From the NCBI RefSeq assembly GCF_029626235.1, contig NZ_JARUBO010000005.1, forward strand, positions 2,078,501 through 2,142,500: a stretch of DNA of 64,000 nt, given 5' to 3'. Both the position numbers and the translations under genes were made by a program. Shown here in pieces: positions 1-9,797 of the stretch (positions within the stretch are counted from its first letter, which is position 1; each line of letters starts with the position of its first letter). The notes under the pieces were generated by a model that was not told the origin of the DNA, did no database searches, and worked only from the letters and a program-made list of their open reading frames with translations. This stretch comes from Micromonospora sp. WMMD1120. GTDB lineage: Bacteria; Actinomycetota; Actinomycetes; Mycobacteriales; Micromonosporaceae.

Positions 1-416
1 TCCGGCTGGCCGGACGGGGTGAGCCGGGCGAGCGCGGCGGTCCGGCCGGTGATCTCTTCGTACACGTCAAGGTCCGACCGGACGAGCTGTTCGGGCGTAC
101 CGGAGACGACCTGACGCTGACCGTGCCGGTCACCTTCGCGGAGGCCGTGCTCGGCACGGACCTGCGGGTGCCCACGCTCGACGGCGCGGTGACCCTCCGG
201 GTCCCGCCGGGGACGCCGAGCGGGCGCGTGCTGCGGGCCCGGGGCAAGGGTGTGGCCCGCCGGGAGGGTCAGGTCGGTGACCTGCTGGTCACGTTGGACG
301 TGGTGGTGCCGGCCCGGTTGTCGGACGAGGCGCGGGCGGCGCTGGAGGCGTTCGCCGAGCAGAGTCCGCCGGCGGCCCGGGAACATCTCGACGCGCGGGT
401 GCGTCGGGTCAGCTAG
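1..416 (+). CDS. dnaJ: Chaperone DnaJ, C-terminal part (truncated by window edge)
   Basis: The frame is open from base 3 to the TAG at 414-416, so only the last 137 residues are visible. They form the C-terminal substrate-binding beta-domain of an Hsp40 co-chaperone: a glycine-rich loop (GEPGERGGPAGDLFV), then VRPDELFGRTGDDL and FAEAVLGTDLRVPTLDG, which are hallmark DnaJ segments. DnaJ delivers unfolded clients to DnaK and stimulates its ATPase in the cytoplasm. The J domain and any zinc finger would lie left of the window. The MerR-type gene 29 bases downstream fits the actinobacterial dnaK-grpE-dnaJ-hspR order, so this is probably the last chaperone gene of that operon. Confidence 0.93.
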   Translation, partial: RLAGRGEPGERGGPAGDLFVHVKVRPDELFGRTGDDLTLTVPVTFAEAVLGTDLRVPTLDGAVTLRVPPGTPSGRVLRARGKGVARREGQVGDLLVTLDVVVPARLSDEARAALEAFAEQSPPAAREHLDARVRRVS

Positions 417-445
417 TCCGGTGGAATGACGCGGAGGTGAGCGGG

Positions 446-886
446 ATGTCGGGCGAGTTCCTTGGTTCGGGTGACCCTGCCTACGAGGCCAAGGTGCTGA
501 TGATCTCTGTTGCCGCCCGGATGGCGGGGATGCATCCACAGACCCTGCGACAGTACGACCGGCTGGGGCTGGTGCAGCCCGGCCGGGCCGCGGGTGGTGG
601 GCGTCGGTACAGCGTCCGGGACGTGGTGCTGCTGCGCGAGGTGCAGCGGCTCAGTCAGGACGACGGGATCAACCTGGCCGGCGTCAAGCGGATCATCGGA
701 CTGGAGCGGTTGCTGGAGCAGGCGCAGCAGCGGGTGGCACGGCTGGAGGCGGAGCTTGACGCCGCGTACCGCCGGGTGGCCGAGTTGGAGTCGCTGGCCC
801 GCTTCCCGGGTCGCGACCTGGTGCCGACCAACCGCACCTCCACCGCGCTCGTGGTGTGGCGACCACGTCGTACCCCCGACCGCTGA
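446..886 (+). CDS. hspR: HspR, MerR-family heat-shock repressor
   Basis: 146-residue protein with an N-terminal MerR-type winged helix (ISVAARMAGMHPQTLRQYD, then LGLV and an RRYS wing) and a coiled coil rich in Glu, Arg and Ala at about residues 85-115. In actinobacteria HspR binds HAIR inverted repeats and represses the dnaK operon and clpB, with DnaK as co-repressor. Here it directly follows dnaJ, and a HAIR-like palindrome precedes clpB at 5922-5948, so both parts of the regulon are visible. I chose ATG 446 because GGAGGT at 433-438 is well spaced for it; the GTG at 437 overlaps that ribosome-binding site. Confidence 0.92.
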   Translation: MSGEFLGSGDPAYEAKVLMISVAARMAGMHPQTLRQYDRLGLVQPGRAAGGGRRYSVRDVVLLREVQRLSQDDGINLAGVKRIIGLERLLEQAQQRVARLEAELDAAYRRVAELESLARFPGRDLVPTNRTSTALVVWRPRRTPDR

Positions 887-904
887 CCCGCTGCTCGGTT
901 CTTC

Positions 905-944
905 GGCCCGGCCCGTGCTCCGGTTTTCCGGCGCGGGCCGGGCC
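905..944 (+). terminator. Hairpin terminator after hspR
   Basis: Perfect 11-bp stem GGCCCGGCCCG / CGGGCCGGGCC with a second internal stem CCGG-tttt-CCGG. It begins 18 bases after the hspR stop and has no clear U-tract, as is usual in high-GC actinobacteria. It probably ends the dnaK-operon transcript. Confidence 0.75.
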
Positions 945-1014
945 GCTTCCGTTAACCTGTCGATAAGGGTTCAACCGGCTTAATTCGGACCTACCGGCAT
1001 GGCGAGGGGGAGCG

Positions 1015-1188
1015 ATGGCGGAGCCGGCGAAGAAGGTCGCCCAGCAGACAGAGGAACGGTTGGAGAACCTGGCCGACACCATTCGCGCCAAGTTCGACAA
1101 GGTCACCAAGGGAACCTTCCGGGACCGGATCAAGGAGGGTCGGTTCGCCGAGCGGACCGATCAGACCCCGACCCGGGAGCGCGACTGA
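1015..1188 (+). CDS. Small charged hypothetical protein (57 aa)
   Basis: ATG 1015 follows the purine-rich stretch GAGGGGGA. The product is 57 residues and almost entirely hydrophilic helix: MAEPAKKVAQQTEERLENLA at the start and a basic/acidic tail ending TPTRERD. Alternating Lys/Arg and Glu/Asp suggest one or two amphipathic helices. The segment DKVTKGTFRDRIKEG loosely recalls small MT0933/Rv0909-type antitoxin-like proteins, but the similarity is too weak to assign a function. It stands alone between two hairpins, which supports a real single-gene transcript. Confidence 0.6.
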   Translation: MAEPAKKVAQQTEERLENLADTIRAKFDKVTKGTFRDRIKEGRFAERTDQTPTRERD

Positions 1189-1203
1189 CCGGTGACCGAC
1201 GTG

Positions 1204-1234
1204 CGGGCCGGGACCCACGGGGGGTCCCGGCCCG
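1204..1234 (+). terminator. Hairpin terminator after the 57-aa gene
   Basis: Perfect 13-bp stem CGGGCCGGGACCC / GGGTCCCGGCCCG with a 5-base loop, starting 16 bases after the stop at 1188. Confidence 0.75.
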
Positions 1235-1248
1235 TTCGCCGTCCCGCC

Positions 1249-1330
1249 GCGCTCCCCGCGCGCTCCCCGGCGCGCTCCCCCGCGCGCTCCCCGCGCGCTC
1301 CCCGCGCGCTCCCCGGCGCGCTCCCCGCGT
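1249..1330. repeat. Tandem degenerate CGCGCTCCCC repeat
   Basis: About eight head-to-tail copies of a 10-11 base unit (CGCGCTCCCC with one-base indels) fill the gap between the terminator and the palindrome at 1331. The stretch is C-rich on the plus strand and is the left flank of that palindrome. No gene is visible in it. Confidence 0.8.
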
Positions 1331-1400
1331 CGATCTTGCAGTTTGGGATGACGAAATGTCCCGCTTAGCACGTTATGTCGGTGCAGGAAGTGCAAGATCG
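1331..1400. repeat. Long-loop palindromic repeat, family B copy 1
   Basis: Outer arms CGATCTTGCA (1331-1340) and TGCAAGATCG (1391-1400) are perfect inverted repeats enclosing about 50 bases that contain GGGA...TCCC. The same outer sequence bounds a 69-base element at 57715-57783, so this is an interspersed repeat family. It sits between a plus gene and the convergent minus gene at 1436. Confidence 0.8.
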
Positions 1401-1435
1401 GCGATGACGAGAGCAGGAAGTGGGGGCGGTTTCGG

Positions 1436-1867
1436 TCAGCCGAGGCGGCGGTTCTCGCGGACCAGGCCGCCCTCGCACCAGTCCCGGTAGACGAAGAGGT
1501 CCGGTCGGGCCAACAGCACCCGGCCGTTGTGCGCCCAGACCTTCATCAGCTCGTCGCCCTCACGCTCGGCCTGCTCCACGAGCTTGCGGAATCGGCGCTT
1601 GGGGTGGGCGCGGAAGTTCGTCCGGATGCCGTCCGCCGCGTAGATGTAGAGACAGTGCAGCGCGAAGCGCCGGGCCGGGCAGGTCGGGTCCATCGCCAAC
1701 GCGAACAGGGTCAGCACCAGTCGGTCGCCGGAGACCAGCAGGTCCCAGTCGGGAGGCATCGACGCCAACGGCACCGAATCCGGCTTGTACGCCCAAGCTC
1801 GCAACTCCGCCGGAGTCGGATCGACGGGGTTGGCGAAGCCGTGGAACGTCGACTCCTGCACGCTCAC
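1436..1867 (-). CDS. Conserved-looking hypothetical protein (143 aa)
   Basis: I do not recognise the family. The chosen GTG at 1867 has GGAAGG seven to eight bases upstream; an upstream start at 1900 would add MPARAQAEGWP, which looks non-native. The protein begins VSVQESTFHGFANPVDPTP, has an aromatic/hydrophobic core (WDLLVSGDRLVLTLFALAMD, then LHCLYIYAADG) and a basic helical stretch HPKRRFRKLVEQAEREGDEL, and ends near VYRDWCEGGLVRENRRLG. There is no signal peptide or clear membrane span, so it is probably a soluble alpha/beta protein. It is transcribed toward family B repeat copy 1. Confidence 0.7.
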   Translation of the reverse strand: MSVQESTFHGFANPVDPTPAELRAWAYKPDSVPLASMPPDWDLLVSGDRLVLTLFALAMDPTCPARRFALHCLYIYAADGIRTNFRAHPKRRFRKLVEQAEREGDELMKVWAHNGRVLLARPDLFVYRDWCEGGLVRENRRLG

Positions 1868-2010
1868 CGGCCAACCTTCCGCTTGCGCCCGCGCTGGCAC
1901 TGGCTGCCCTGCGGACCGTGGCTGCTGGGGCGAAACGGTAACCCGCCGCCGGGTGCTGCGGTAGTCCCCGTGCGGCGCAATTCAGCAACCGTTGGTCGGG
2001 CCGACGCGGT

Positions 2011-3216
2011 TCAGTCGTGGACCGGAATCGGCGCCGGTCGCTGGGCGGCCGCGCGGCTGCGCAGCCACCGCTTGAACCACGGGAAGTCCGGCAGCCGCGC
2101 CAGAATCGGCCCGGTCACCACCGTGATCAGGACGTATGTCGCGGCCAGCGCCGCCAACCGCGGCTCGACACTGCCGGCGGCGACCGCGAGCCCGGCGATG
2201 ACGATGGAGAACTCACCCCGGGGTACGAGCGCCAGGCCGGCCCGCCACCGGCCAGGCTCCGCGATGCCGACCCGCCGCGCCGCGAGATAGCCGGTGAGGG
2301 TCTTCGTCCCCATGGTGACCACCGCCAACGCGAGCGCCGGCAACAGCACCGGTGGGATGTCCGACGGGTCGGTGGTCAGGCCGAAGAACACGAAGAACAC
2401 GGCCGCGAACAGGTCCCGCAGTGGGGAGAGCAGTTCGGTCGCGTGGTGCGCGACCGGGCCGGAGAGTGCGATGCCGACCAGGAACGCGCCGACCGCCGCC
2501 GACACCTGGAGCGACGCCGCGATGCCGGCGATCAGCAGGGTCAGACCGAGTACACCGAGCAGCAGCGCCTCCGGGTCCTTCGCCGACAGGGCGGACGAGA
2601 TGAGGTGGCCGTACCGGATGGCGACGACCAGCACGATCAGCACCGTGGCCACCGCGACGGAGAGCGCGATGCCGCCGCCGAGCAGGCCGGTGCCGGCCAG
2701 CACTGCGGTGACCAGCGGCAGGTAGAGGGCCATCGCCAGGTCCTCGATGACCAGCACCGACAGGATCACCGGGGTTTCCCGGTTACCGAGCCGGCCCAGG
2801 TCGGCGAGGACCTTGGCGATCACTCCGGACGAGGAGACCCAGGTGATGCCGCCGAGCACCAGGGCGGCGACCCAGTCCCAGCCGAGCAGCAGGGCGAACC
2901 CCGCGCCGGGCAGCGCGTTGAGGACGCCGTCGATCAGCCCCGCCGGTGCCGCCGAGCGGAGGTTGCCGACCAGTTCGTTGGCGGAGTATTCCAGGCCCAG
3001 CATCACCAGCAGCAGGATGACACCGATCTCGGCGCCGACCGCGAAGAACTCCTCGCTGGCGTCCAGCGGCAGCAGCCCGCCGTGCCCGAACGCGAGCCCG
3101 GCGAGCAGGTAGAGGGGAATGGGAGAGAGACCGAAGCGTCGGCTGAGTCGACTCAGCAGCCCGAGCAGCAGGAGGAGCGCACCGACCTCGATGAGCAGCG
3201 TGGTGAAATCGTGCAT
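2011..3216 (-). CDS. khtU: CPA2-type cation/proton antiporter, KhtU-like
   Basis: 401-residue polytopic membrane protein with roughly 11-12 hydrophobic spans of the Kef/CPA2 fold. It starts MHDFTTLLIEVGALLLLLGL and contains the family motifs GLSPIPLYLLAGLAFG, the discontinuous-helix sequence WVSSSGVIAKVLADLG and the acidic VLVIEDLAMALYLP. It lacks the cytosolic TrkA-N domain of KefB/KefC. Instead the gene upstream encodes a separate TrkA-C protein five bases away, the arrangement of Bacillus KhtTU, which exports K+ or NH4+ in exchange for H+ at alkaline pH. Substrate and pH response are inferred from this pairing. Confidence 0.88.
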   Translation of the reverse strand: MHDFTTLLIEVGALLLLLGLLSRLSRRFGLSPIPLYLLAGLAFGHGGLLPLDASEEFFAVGAEIGVILLLVMLGLEYSANELVGNLRSAAPAGLIDGVLNALPGAGFALLLGWDWVAALVLGGITWVSSSGVIAKVLADLGRLGNRETPVILSVLVIEDLAMALYLPLVTAVLAGTGLLGGGIALSVAVATVLIVLVVAIRYGHLISSALSAKDPEALLLGVLGLTLLIAGIAASLQVSAAVGAFLVGIALSGPVAHHATELLSPLRDLFAAVFFVFFGLTTDPSDIPPVLLPALALAVVTMGTKTLTGYLAARRVGIAEPGRWRAGLALVPRGEFSIVIAGLAVAAGSVEPRLAALAATYVLITVVTGPILARLPDFPWFKRWLRSRAAAQRPAPIPVHD

Positions 3217-3221
3217 CCGCC

Positions 3222-3722
3222 TCAGCCGTCCGGGTCACTGTCGGCGAGGATGGCGGACACGCCGTCGAGACCCCGTCGGGTCCCGACGACCACCACCACG
3301 TCGCCGGCTGCGAAGCGGAAGGAGGGGAGGGGTGAGACGATCACTTCGCCTTCGCGCAGCACCGCCACGATGGAGGCGCTGGTGCGGGTACGCGCCTTGG
3401 TGTCGGCCAGCCTCCGGTTGACGTATCGGGACCCGGCCGGGATGGCGATCTGCTCGGTGAGCAGACCGGCGGCCTGTTCCCGGAGCCCGGAGAGCTGACC
3501 GAGCATCAGCGACGCCCCGAGGATGTCGGCGAGCGCCTCGGCCTCGTCGTCGGTCAGCGGGATGTCCGCCTGGCACGAATCCGGATCGTCGGGATCGTAG
3601 AAGACGAGATCACGGCGACCGTTGCGGTGGGAGACGACACCGAGGCGGCGTCCGGACTCCGTCACCAGATCGTGACGTACCCCGATCCCGGGTAGGGCGG
3701 TCTGCTCGACACGTACTCGCAC
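3222..3722 (-). CDS. khtT: KhtT-like TrkA-C regulatory subunit
   Basis: 166 residues in two parts. The N-terminal half (MRVRVEQTALPGIGVRHDLV, GRRDLVFYDPDDPD) resembles the KhtT N-domain. A C-terminal TrkA-C/RCK_C domain spans about residues 85-160 (IAIPAGSRYVNRRLADTKAR, EGEVIVSPLPSFRFAAGDVV). In KhtTU this subunit gates the antiporter by binding a nucleotide ligand such as c-di-AMP. The antiporter gene begins five bases after this stop, so the two are surely co-transcribed. The c-di-AMP role comes from the family and cannot be read from the sequence. Confidence 0.87.
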   Translation of the reverse strand: MRVRVEQTALPGIGVRHDLVTESGRRLGVVSHRNGRRDLVFYDPDDPDSCQADIPLTDDEAEALADILGASLMLGQLSGLREQAAGLLTEQIAIPAGSRYVNRRLADTKARTRTSASIVAVLREGEVIVSPLPSFRFAAGDVVVVVGTRRGLDGVSAILADSDPDG

Positions 3723-3731
3723 GCGCCAAGG

Positions 3732-3926
3732 CTACCGCTTCGTTAACAACCGGCAGATGTGGAGCGACCGCCACGACTGGGGGTCGGCCACGTAGGTGTC
3801 CGTGCCCTGGTGGTCCTCGATCAGCCTTTCGGCTCGGGGGATCAGCGCCGCCGAGCGGATCGGCTCGGCCGCCACGCCCCGTTCAGCCCGGCTTGATCGA
3901 CTCGGTTTCCGTGGAAGTCGGGCCAT
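3732..3926 (-). other. Possible gene remnant or spurious small ORF
   Basis: A 64-codon frame starts inside the palindrome at 3891 and ends ten bases from khtT. Its C-terminal half (PRAERLIEDHQGTDTYVADP, then QSWRSLHICRLLTKR) has protein-like composition, but there is no ribosome-binding site and no recognised family. It may be the tail of a gene cut off when the palindrome was inserted, or chance. Confidence 0.15.
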
Positions 3927-3974
3927 CCCGGCTTGGGGAAAGGCCCGACTTCCGGGAAGCCGAGTCGATCAAGC
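3891..3974. repeat. 84-bp double-stem palindrome, family C
   Basis: Outer arms GCTTGATCGACTCGG (3891-3905) / CCGAGTCGATCAAGC (3960-3974) and inner arms GGAAGTCGGGCC (3913-3924) / GGCCCGACTTCC (3942-3953) are perfect inverted repeats separated by a 17-base apex. It lies seven bases beyond the epoxide hydrolase stop and could act as its terminator. It is longer and more regular than the simple terminators in this window. Confidence 0.85.
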
Positions 3975-3980
3975 GCCGGG

Positions 3981-5165
3981 TCAGGTGAGGCTGGCAAAGA
4001 AGGCGCGGATGTCGCTCACCAGCACGTCGGTGGCCTGGTGCGCGGCGTAGTGACCGCCGTCGGCGCCGCCTGCGCCGCGCCCGTCCGCGCCGCGCCCGCC
4101 TGCGCCGCGCCCGTCCGCGCCGTCGGCGTCCGTTCCGTACGCGGTCCAGCGGACGATGTTCGCGTGGTCCCGGTCGGCGAAGCGCCGGATGGACTGGAAG
4201 TCGCCGGGGAGCATCGCCAGCGCGGTCGGTACGGTGGTCGGCTCGGTGGGTGGCTGCTCGGCATGCGCGTCCTCCCAGTAGAGCCGGATCGCTGACGCGG
4301 CGGTGCCGGTGAACCAGTAGAGCGCCACGTTCGCCAGGACGAACTCGGCGTCCAGGCTCTCGTCGAAGAGTTGCGCGTGCCAGGCGAGCAGTCCCACCGG
4401 CGAGTCGGCCAGCCCGAAGGCCAGGGTCTGCGGCTGCTGGCTGTGCACCTGGTTGAAGGAGAACTTGTTTTCGTAGAACCACTGGAGGTGGGCGAGCGCC
4501 GCCTGGTCCGCCTCGGAGAGCCCGGCGAACTCGGCCGGGTCGCCGGAGGGGAACGAGAAGAGTTGGGTGACGTGGACGCCCCGGACGTGTTCGCCGTCGA
4601 TCCGCCCCAACTCCGGCGAGATCATCGAACCGGCGTCGTTGCCGACAGCGCCGTAGCTGTCGTACCCCAGTCGGTTCATCAGCTCGGCCCAGGCGCGGGC
4701 GATGCGGAACCGGTTCCAGCCGGCGCTGCGGGTCGGCCCGGAGAAGCCGAAGCCGGGCAGCGACGGGATGACCAGGTGGAAGGCCGGCGCGTCCGGGTCG
4801 GTCGGCTCGGTGAGCGGACCGATCACGTCGAGGTATTCCAGCACCGACCCGGGCCAGCCGTGGGTGAGCACCAGTGCGGTGGCGTCCGACCGGGAGGACC
4901 GGACGTGCAGGAAGTGGATGCGCCCGCCGTCGATCTCGGTGACGAACTGTGGGTGGGCGTTCAGCCGGGCCTCGACCGACCGCCAGTCGAACCCGTCGCG
5001 CCAGTGCTTGGCGAGGGTGCGGACCCGGTCGGCGCTGATCCCGTAGTCGTCGCCGGCGCCGGGCAGTTCGGCGGGCCAGCCGGTGCGGTCCAGCCGTGCG
5101 GCCAGGTCGTCGAGGGCGGTCTGCGGGATCTCGACGCGGAACGGACTGATGGCGGCGTCGGCCAT
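3981..5165 (-). CDS. Epoxide hydrolase (alpha/beta-hydrolase with EHN domain)
   Basis: 394 residues. An epoxide-hydrolase N-terminal domain (about 5-110; PFRVEIPQTALDDLAARLD) precedes an alpha/beta-hydrolase core. The oxyanion HGWPGS is at 102-107, the nucleophile elbow GNDAGS at 175-180 with Asp177, and the catalytic His372 is in GGHYAAHQ. Family members open epoxides through an Asp-alkyl ester. A Gly/Ala/Asp/Arg low-complexity insert at about residues 346-370 sits just before the catalytic histidine and is built from near-identical DNA repeats. The TetR gene is divergent 87 bases away, with a palindrome between them, which suggests local control by substrate. The physiological substrate is unknown. 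Confidence 0.9.
   Translation of the reverse strand: MADAAISPFRVEIPQTALDDLAARLDRTGWPAELPGAGDDYGISADRVRTLAKHWRDGFDWRSVEARLNAHPQFVTEIDGGRIHFLHVRSSRSDATALVLTHGWPGSVLEYLDVIGPLTEPTDPDAPAFHLVIPSLPGFGFSGPTRSAGWNRFRIARAWAELMNRLGYDSYGAVGNDAGSMISPELGRIDGEHVRGVHVTQLFSFPSGDPAEFAGLSEADQAALAHLQWFYENKFSFNQVHSQQPQTLAFGLADSPVGLLAWHAQLFDESLDAEFVLANVALYWFTGTAASAIRLYWEDAHAEQPPTEPTTVPTALAMLPGDFQSIRRFADRDHANIVRWTAYGTDADGADGRGAGGRGADGRGAGGADGGHYAAHQATDVLVSDIRAFFASLT
4056..4130. repeat. In-frame GC-rich tandem repeat inside the epoxide hydrolase gene
   Basis: Imperfect 15-18 base units of the type CCCGTCCGCGCCGCG / CCCGCCTGCGCCGCG are repeated about four times in frame. They encode alternating ADGRG / AGGRG runs at residues 347-370 of the hydrolase. 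Confidence 0.75.
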
Positions 5166-5220
5166 GATGGCTCCTCAAGCTGGAACGGAATGCTTCGCTC
5201 TGTTGCGACAATAGCAGACC

Positions 5221-5235
5221 GGAATGGTCCGTTCC
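5221..5235. promoter_or_regulatory. Putative TetR operator
   Basis: GGAATGG-T-CCGTTCC is a 15-base inverted repeat with one mismatch in the 87-base divergent region, 17 bases upstream of the TetR ATG. Placement and symmetry fit an autoregulatory site also controlling the epoxide hydrolase gene. Confidence 0.5.
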
Positions 5236-5252
5236 GCTGTTAGGATGGACCC

Positions 5253-5906
5253 ATGCCGAGTTCTTCCCACAGGACAGCCGCGCCGCTGGCCGGCCGCCGC
5301 GCCCAGGCCGCCCGCAACGACGGCGTCATCCTCGACGCCGCCCGCGCGGTCTTCCTGGATGACCCGAAGGCGCCGATCGCCGCCGTCGCCGACCGCGCGG
5401 GCGTCGGCATCAGCGCGCTCTATCGGCGGTACGCGGGCAAGGAGGACCTGCTGCGCCAGCTCTGCCACGACGGGCTGCGCCGGTACGTCGCCGAGGCCGA
5501 GGAGGCCCTCGCCGAGCCGGACGACTGGACCGCCTTCACCACCTTCCTGGCCCGGGTGGTCGACGCCGACGTGCACTCGCTCACCGTGCACCTGGCCGGC
5601 ACCTTCACCCCGACCGAGGAGATGGGGCGGGACGCGCGCCGCGCCGGGGAGCTGGCTACCGCCCTGTTCGACCGGGCGCGGGCCAGTGGGCGACTGCGCC
5701 CCGATGCCGTCGTACCGGATCTGGGGTTGCTGTTGGAGGCGTGCGCCGCGGTGCGCGTACCCGATCCGGAGCGCACCCGGGAACTGCGCCGCCGGCAGCT
5801 CGCGGTGTTGCTGGCCGGGCTGTCGACGGCGTCGGACGCGGACCCGCTGCCCGGCCCGCCGCCGGCGGCCGGGGAGTTCGACTGGCGGTGGCGGCGCTCG
5901 GAGTGA
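5253..5906 (+). CDS. TetR/AcrR-family transcriptional regulator
   Basis: 217 residues with the N-terminal TetR helix-turn-helix at about residues 24-65: ILDAARAVFLDD, AAVADRAGVGISALYRRYAG, KEDLL. The rest is an all-helical ligand domain without a recognisable effector signature, ending in a proline-rich PLPGPPPAAGEFDWRWRRSE. It is divergent from the epoxide hydrolase, so repression of that gene and induction by an epoxide or related compound is a reasonable inference. ATG 5253 gives a normal-length N-terminus. Confidence 0.87.
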   Translation: MPSSSHRTAAPLAGRRAQAARNDGVILDAARAVFLDDPKAPIAAVADRAGVGISALYRRYAGKEDLLRQLCHDGLRRYVAEAEEALAEPDDWTAFTTFLARVVDADVHSLTVHLAGTFTPTEEMGRDARRAGELATALFDRARASGRLRPDAVVPDLGLLLEACAAVRVPDPERTRELRRRQLAVLLAGLSTASDADPLPGPPPAAGEFDWRWRRSE

Positions 5907-5921
5907 TGGGCGTCACGCGGT

Positions 5922-5948
5922 AGAGTTGAGCGGAATACGCTCAACTCT
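5922..5948. promoter_or_regulatory. HAIR-type HspR operator of clpB
   Basis: A perfect 27-base palindrome: AGAGTTGAGCG, gaata, CGCTCAACTCT. Its core TTGAGC-N7-GCTCAA matches the known HAIR consensus CTTGAGT-N7-ACTCAAG in spacing and in most bases. It lies 44 bases before the clpB ATG and hspR is present at 446, so HspR repression of clpB is strongly supported. Confidence 0.88.
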
Positions 5949-5991
5949 GGTTGTGTCCAATCCAGTGGACAACGCCGATCCGGGGGAGCCC

Positions 5992-8577
<2,586 letters not shown>

Positions 8578-8652
8578 CCCCACCCCACCCCACCCGGTCC
8601 GCACCGACACCCGCACGCGTTGATCATGAAGTTATGGCCCGGCCGCGCGGCT
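8578..8652. repeat. C-rich tract and left half of a split family A palindrome
   Basis: Directly after the clpB stop comes a G-poor run of CCCCACCCC motifs, then from 8619 the family A arm GTTGATCATGAAGTTATG and part of its variable loop. The matching right arm is at 9814-9831 on the far side of the IS30 element, so one palindrome has been interrupted. Confidence 0.85.
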
Positions 8653-9797
8653 TGGGGTCAAGGGGTGAGTGCAATCGTTAGGCGGCGATGAGGTGGTCTA
8701 GGCGTTCGGCTGGGGTTGCCCAGTCGAGTGTTTGGCGGGGGCGGGTGTTCAGTTCGTGGGCGATCTCGTCGAGGCCGCTCTGGTTGATGCTGCGGAAGTC
8801 GTAGCTGCCTTTGGGGAAGTACTGGCGTAGCAGGCCGTTGGTGTTCTCGTTGCTGCCGCGTTGCCAGGGGCTGTGGGGGTCGCAGAAGTAGACCGGGCAG
8901 CCGGTGGCGACGGTGAAGACCGCGTGGGCGGCCATCTCGCTGCCTTGGTCCCAGGTCAGTGAGCGGCGTAGGTGCGTCGGTAGTCGGGCGGTGAGGTCGG
9001 TGAGCACGCCGATGACGGCTTCGGTGTCACGCCCGTGCGGCAGCGCGCCGAGCATCACGTAGCGGGTGGCGCGTTCGACCAGTGTCACGATCGCCGAGCG
9101 GCCGCCCTTGCCGATGACCAGATCACCTTCCCAGTGACCCGGCACGGCCCGGTCGGTGGCCTCGGCGGGCCGGTTACTGATGTGCAGGTCCCCGATCCAG
9201 GGGCGGCGGCCCCGATCCGCTGCCGCCAGCCGCGACTGGGCACGCCGGTCGGCGCGTCCCGAGCGCAGAGCGACCTGCCGAGTCAACTCCTCCCGCAGGC
9301 TGCCCCGCGACTGAACGTAGATCGCCTGGTAGATCGTCTCGTGAGACACCTGCAACTCCGGCCGGTCAGCGAACATGGCCCGCAGCCACGCGGCGATCTG
9401 CGTCGGAGACCACCTACGCGCCAGTCTGCCCCGCACCACCTGCCGCAGCCGCGTCCCGGCCCCCAACTTCGTCGCCTTCGGCCGACGCCGCGCCGCGTCA
9501 GCACGCCGCTGCGCCCACTGCGCCTGATACCCCCACCGATACGGCGCCCGAGCCCGCCCCGACGGCAACGACCGCCCCAACGGGTTCTTCGTCCCATGCC
9601 GGGCACTGTGATACCGGCCCACCTCCCGCGAGACCGTGCTCACCGACACCCCGAGCACACCCGCGATCTGCGAAATCGTCCGCCCTGCCCCCCACAGATG
9701 CTCCAACACCTGCCGATGCCCAAACGTCACCACACCCGGCCTCGCCACCAGCACCCCCAGCCCAACCAAGATCAGTTGCACTGAAGCCTAGAAACCA
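8653..9797 (-). mobile_element. IS30-family insertion sequence inside a palindromic repeat
   Basis: About 1.1 kb: one intact transposase gene with short flanks. Imperfect terminal inverted repeats of about 22 bases share the pattern TGGnnTCnAGGnnTnAGTGCAA (left 8653-8674, right 9776-9797 read on the opposite strand). Exact ends and target duplication could not be fixed because the flanks are loop sequence of a repeat whose loop varies between copies. IS30 elements are known to prefer palindromic targets, which fits this position. Confidence 0.82.
8678..9781 (-). CDS. IS30-family transposase
   Basis: 367 residues, apparently intact. An N-terminal helix-turn-helix (GRTISQIAGVLGVSVSTVSR) precedes a DDE integrase core with the first Asp in GHWEGDLVIG, the second in LTWDQGSEM and the Glu in PWQRGSNENTNGLLRQYFPK, all typical of IS30 enzymes. 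The reading frame has no stop or frameshift, so the element may still be mobile. The GTG at 9781 lies within the right terminal repeat; an internal GTG (VVTFGHRQV) is an alternative. Codon use matches the host, so it is not a recent import from a low-GC donor. Confidence 0.95.
   Translation of the reverse strand: MQLILVGLGVLVARPGVVTFGHRQVLEHLWGAGRTISQIAGVLGVSVSTVSREVGRYHSARHGTKNPLGRSLPSGRARAPYRWGYQAQWAQRRADAARRRPKATKLGAGTRLRQVVRGRLARRWSPTQIAAWLRAMFADRPELQVSHETIYQAIYVQSRGSLREELTRQVALRSGRADRRAQSRLAAADRGRRPWIGDLHISNRPAEATDRAVPGHWEGDLVIGKGGRSAIVTLVERATRYVMLGALPHGRDTEAVIGVLTDLTARLPTHLRRSLTWDQGSEMAAHAVFTVATGCPVYFCDPHSPWQRGSNENTNGLLRQYFPKGSYDFRSINQSGLDEIAHELNTRPRQTLDWATPAERLDHLIAA

Noticed and set aside
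1249..1330. CRISPR array
   Set aside because: Units of 10-11 bases without spacers; simple tandem repeat.
2017..3498. 493-codon frame opposite khtU and khtT
   Set aside because: Antisense of two well-supported genes, dominated by Arg, Gln and Asp.
5224..5991. Extension of clpB upstream to 5224
   Set aside because: This part overlaps the TetR gene in another frame and the HAIR operator; true ClpB starts at MNTERLTTKS.
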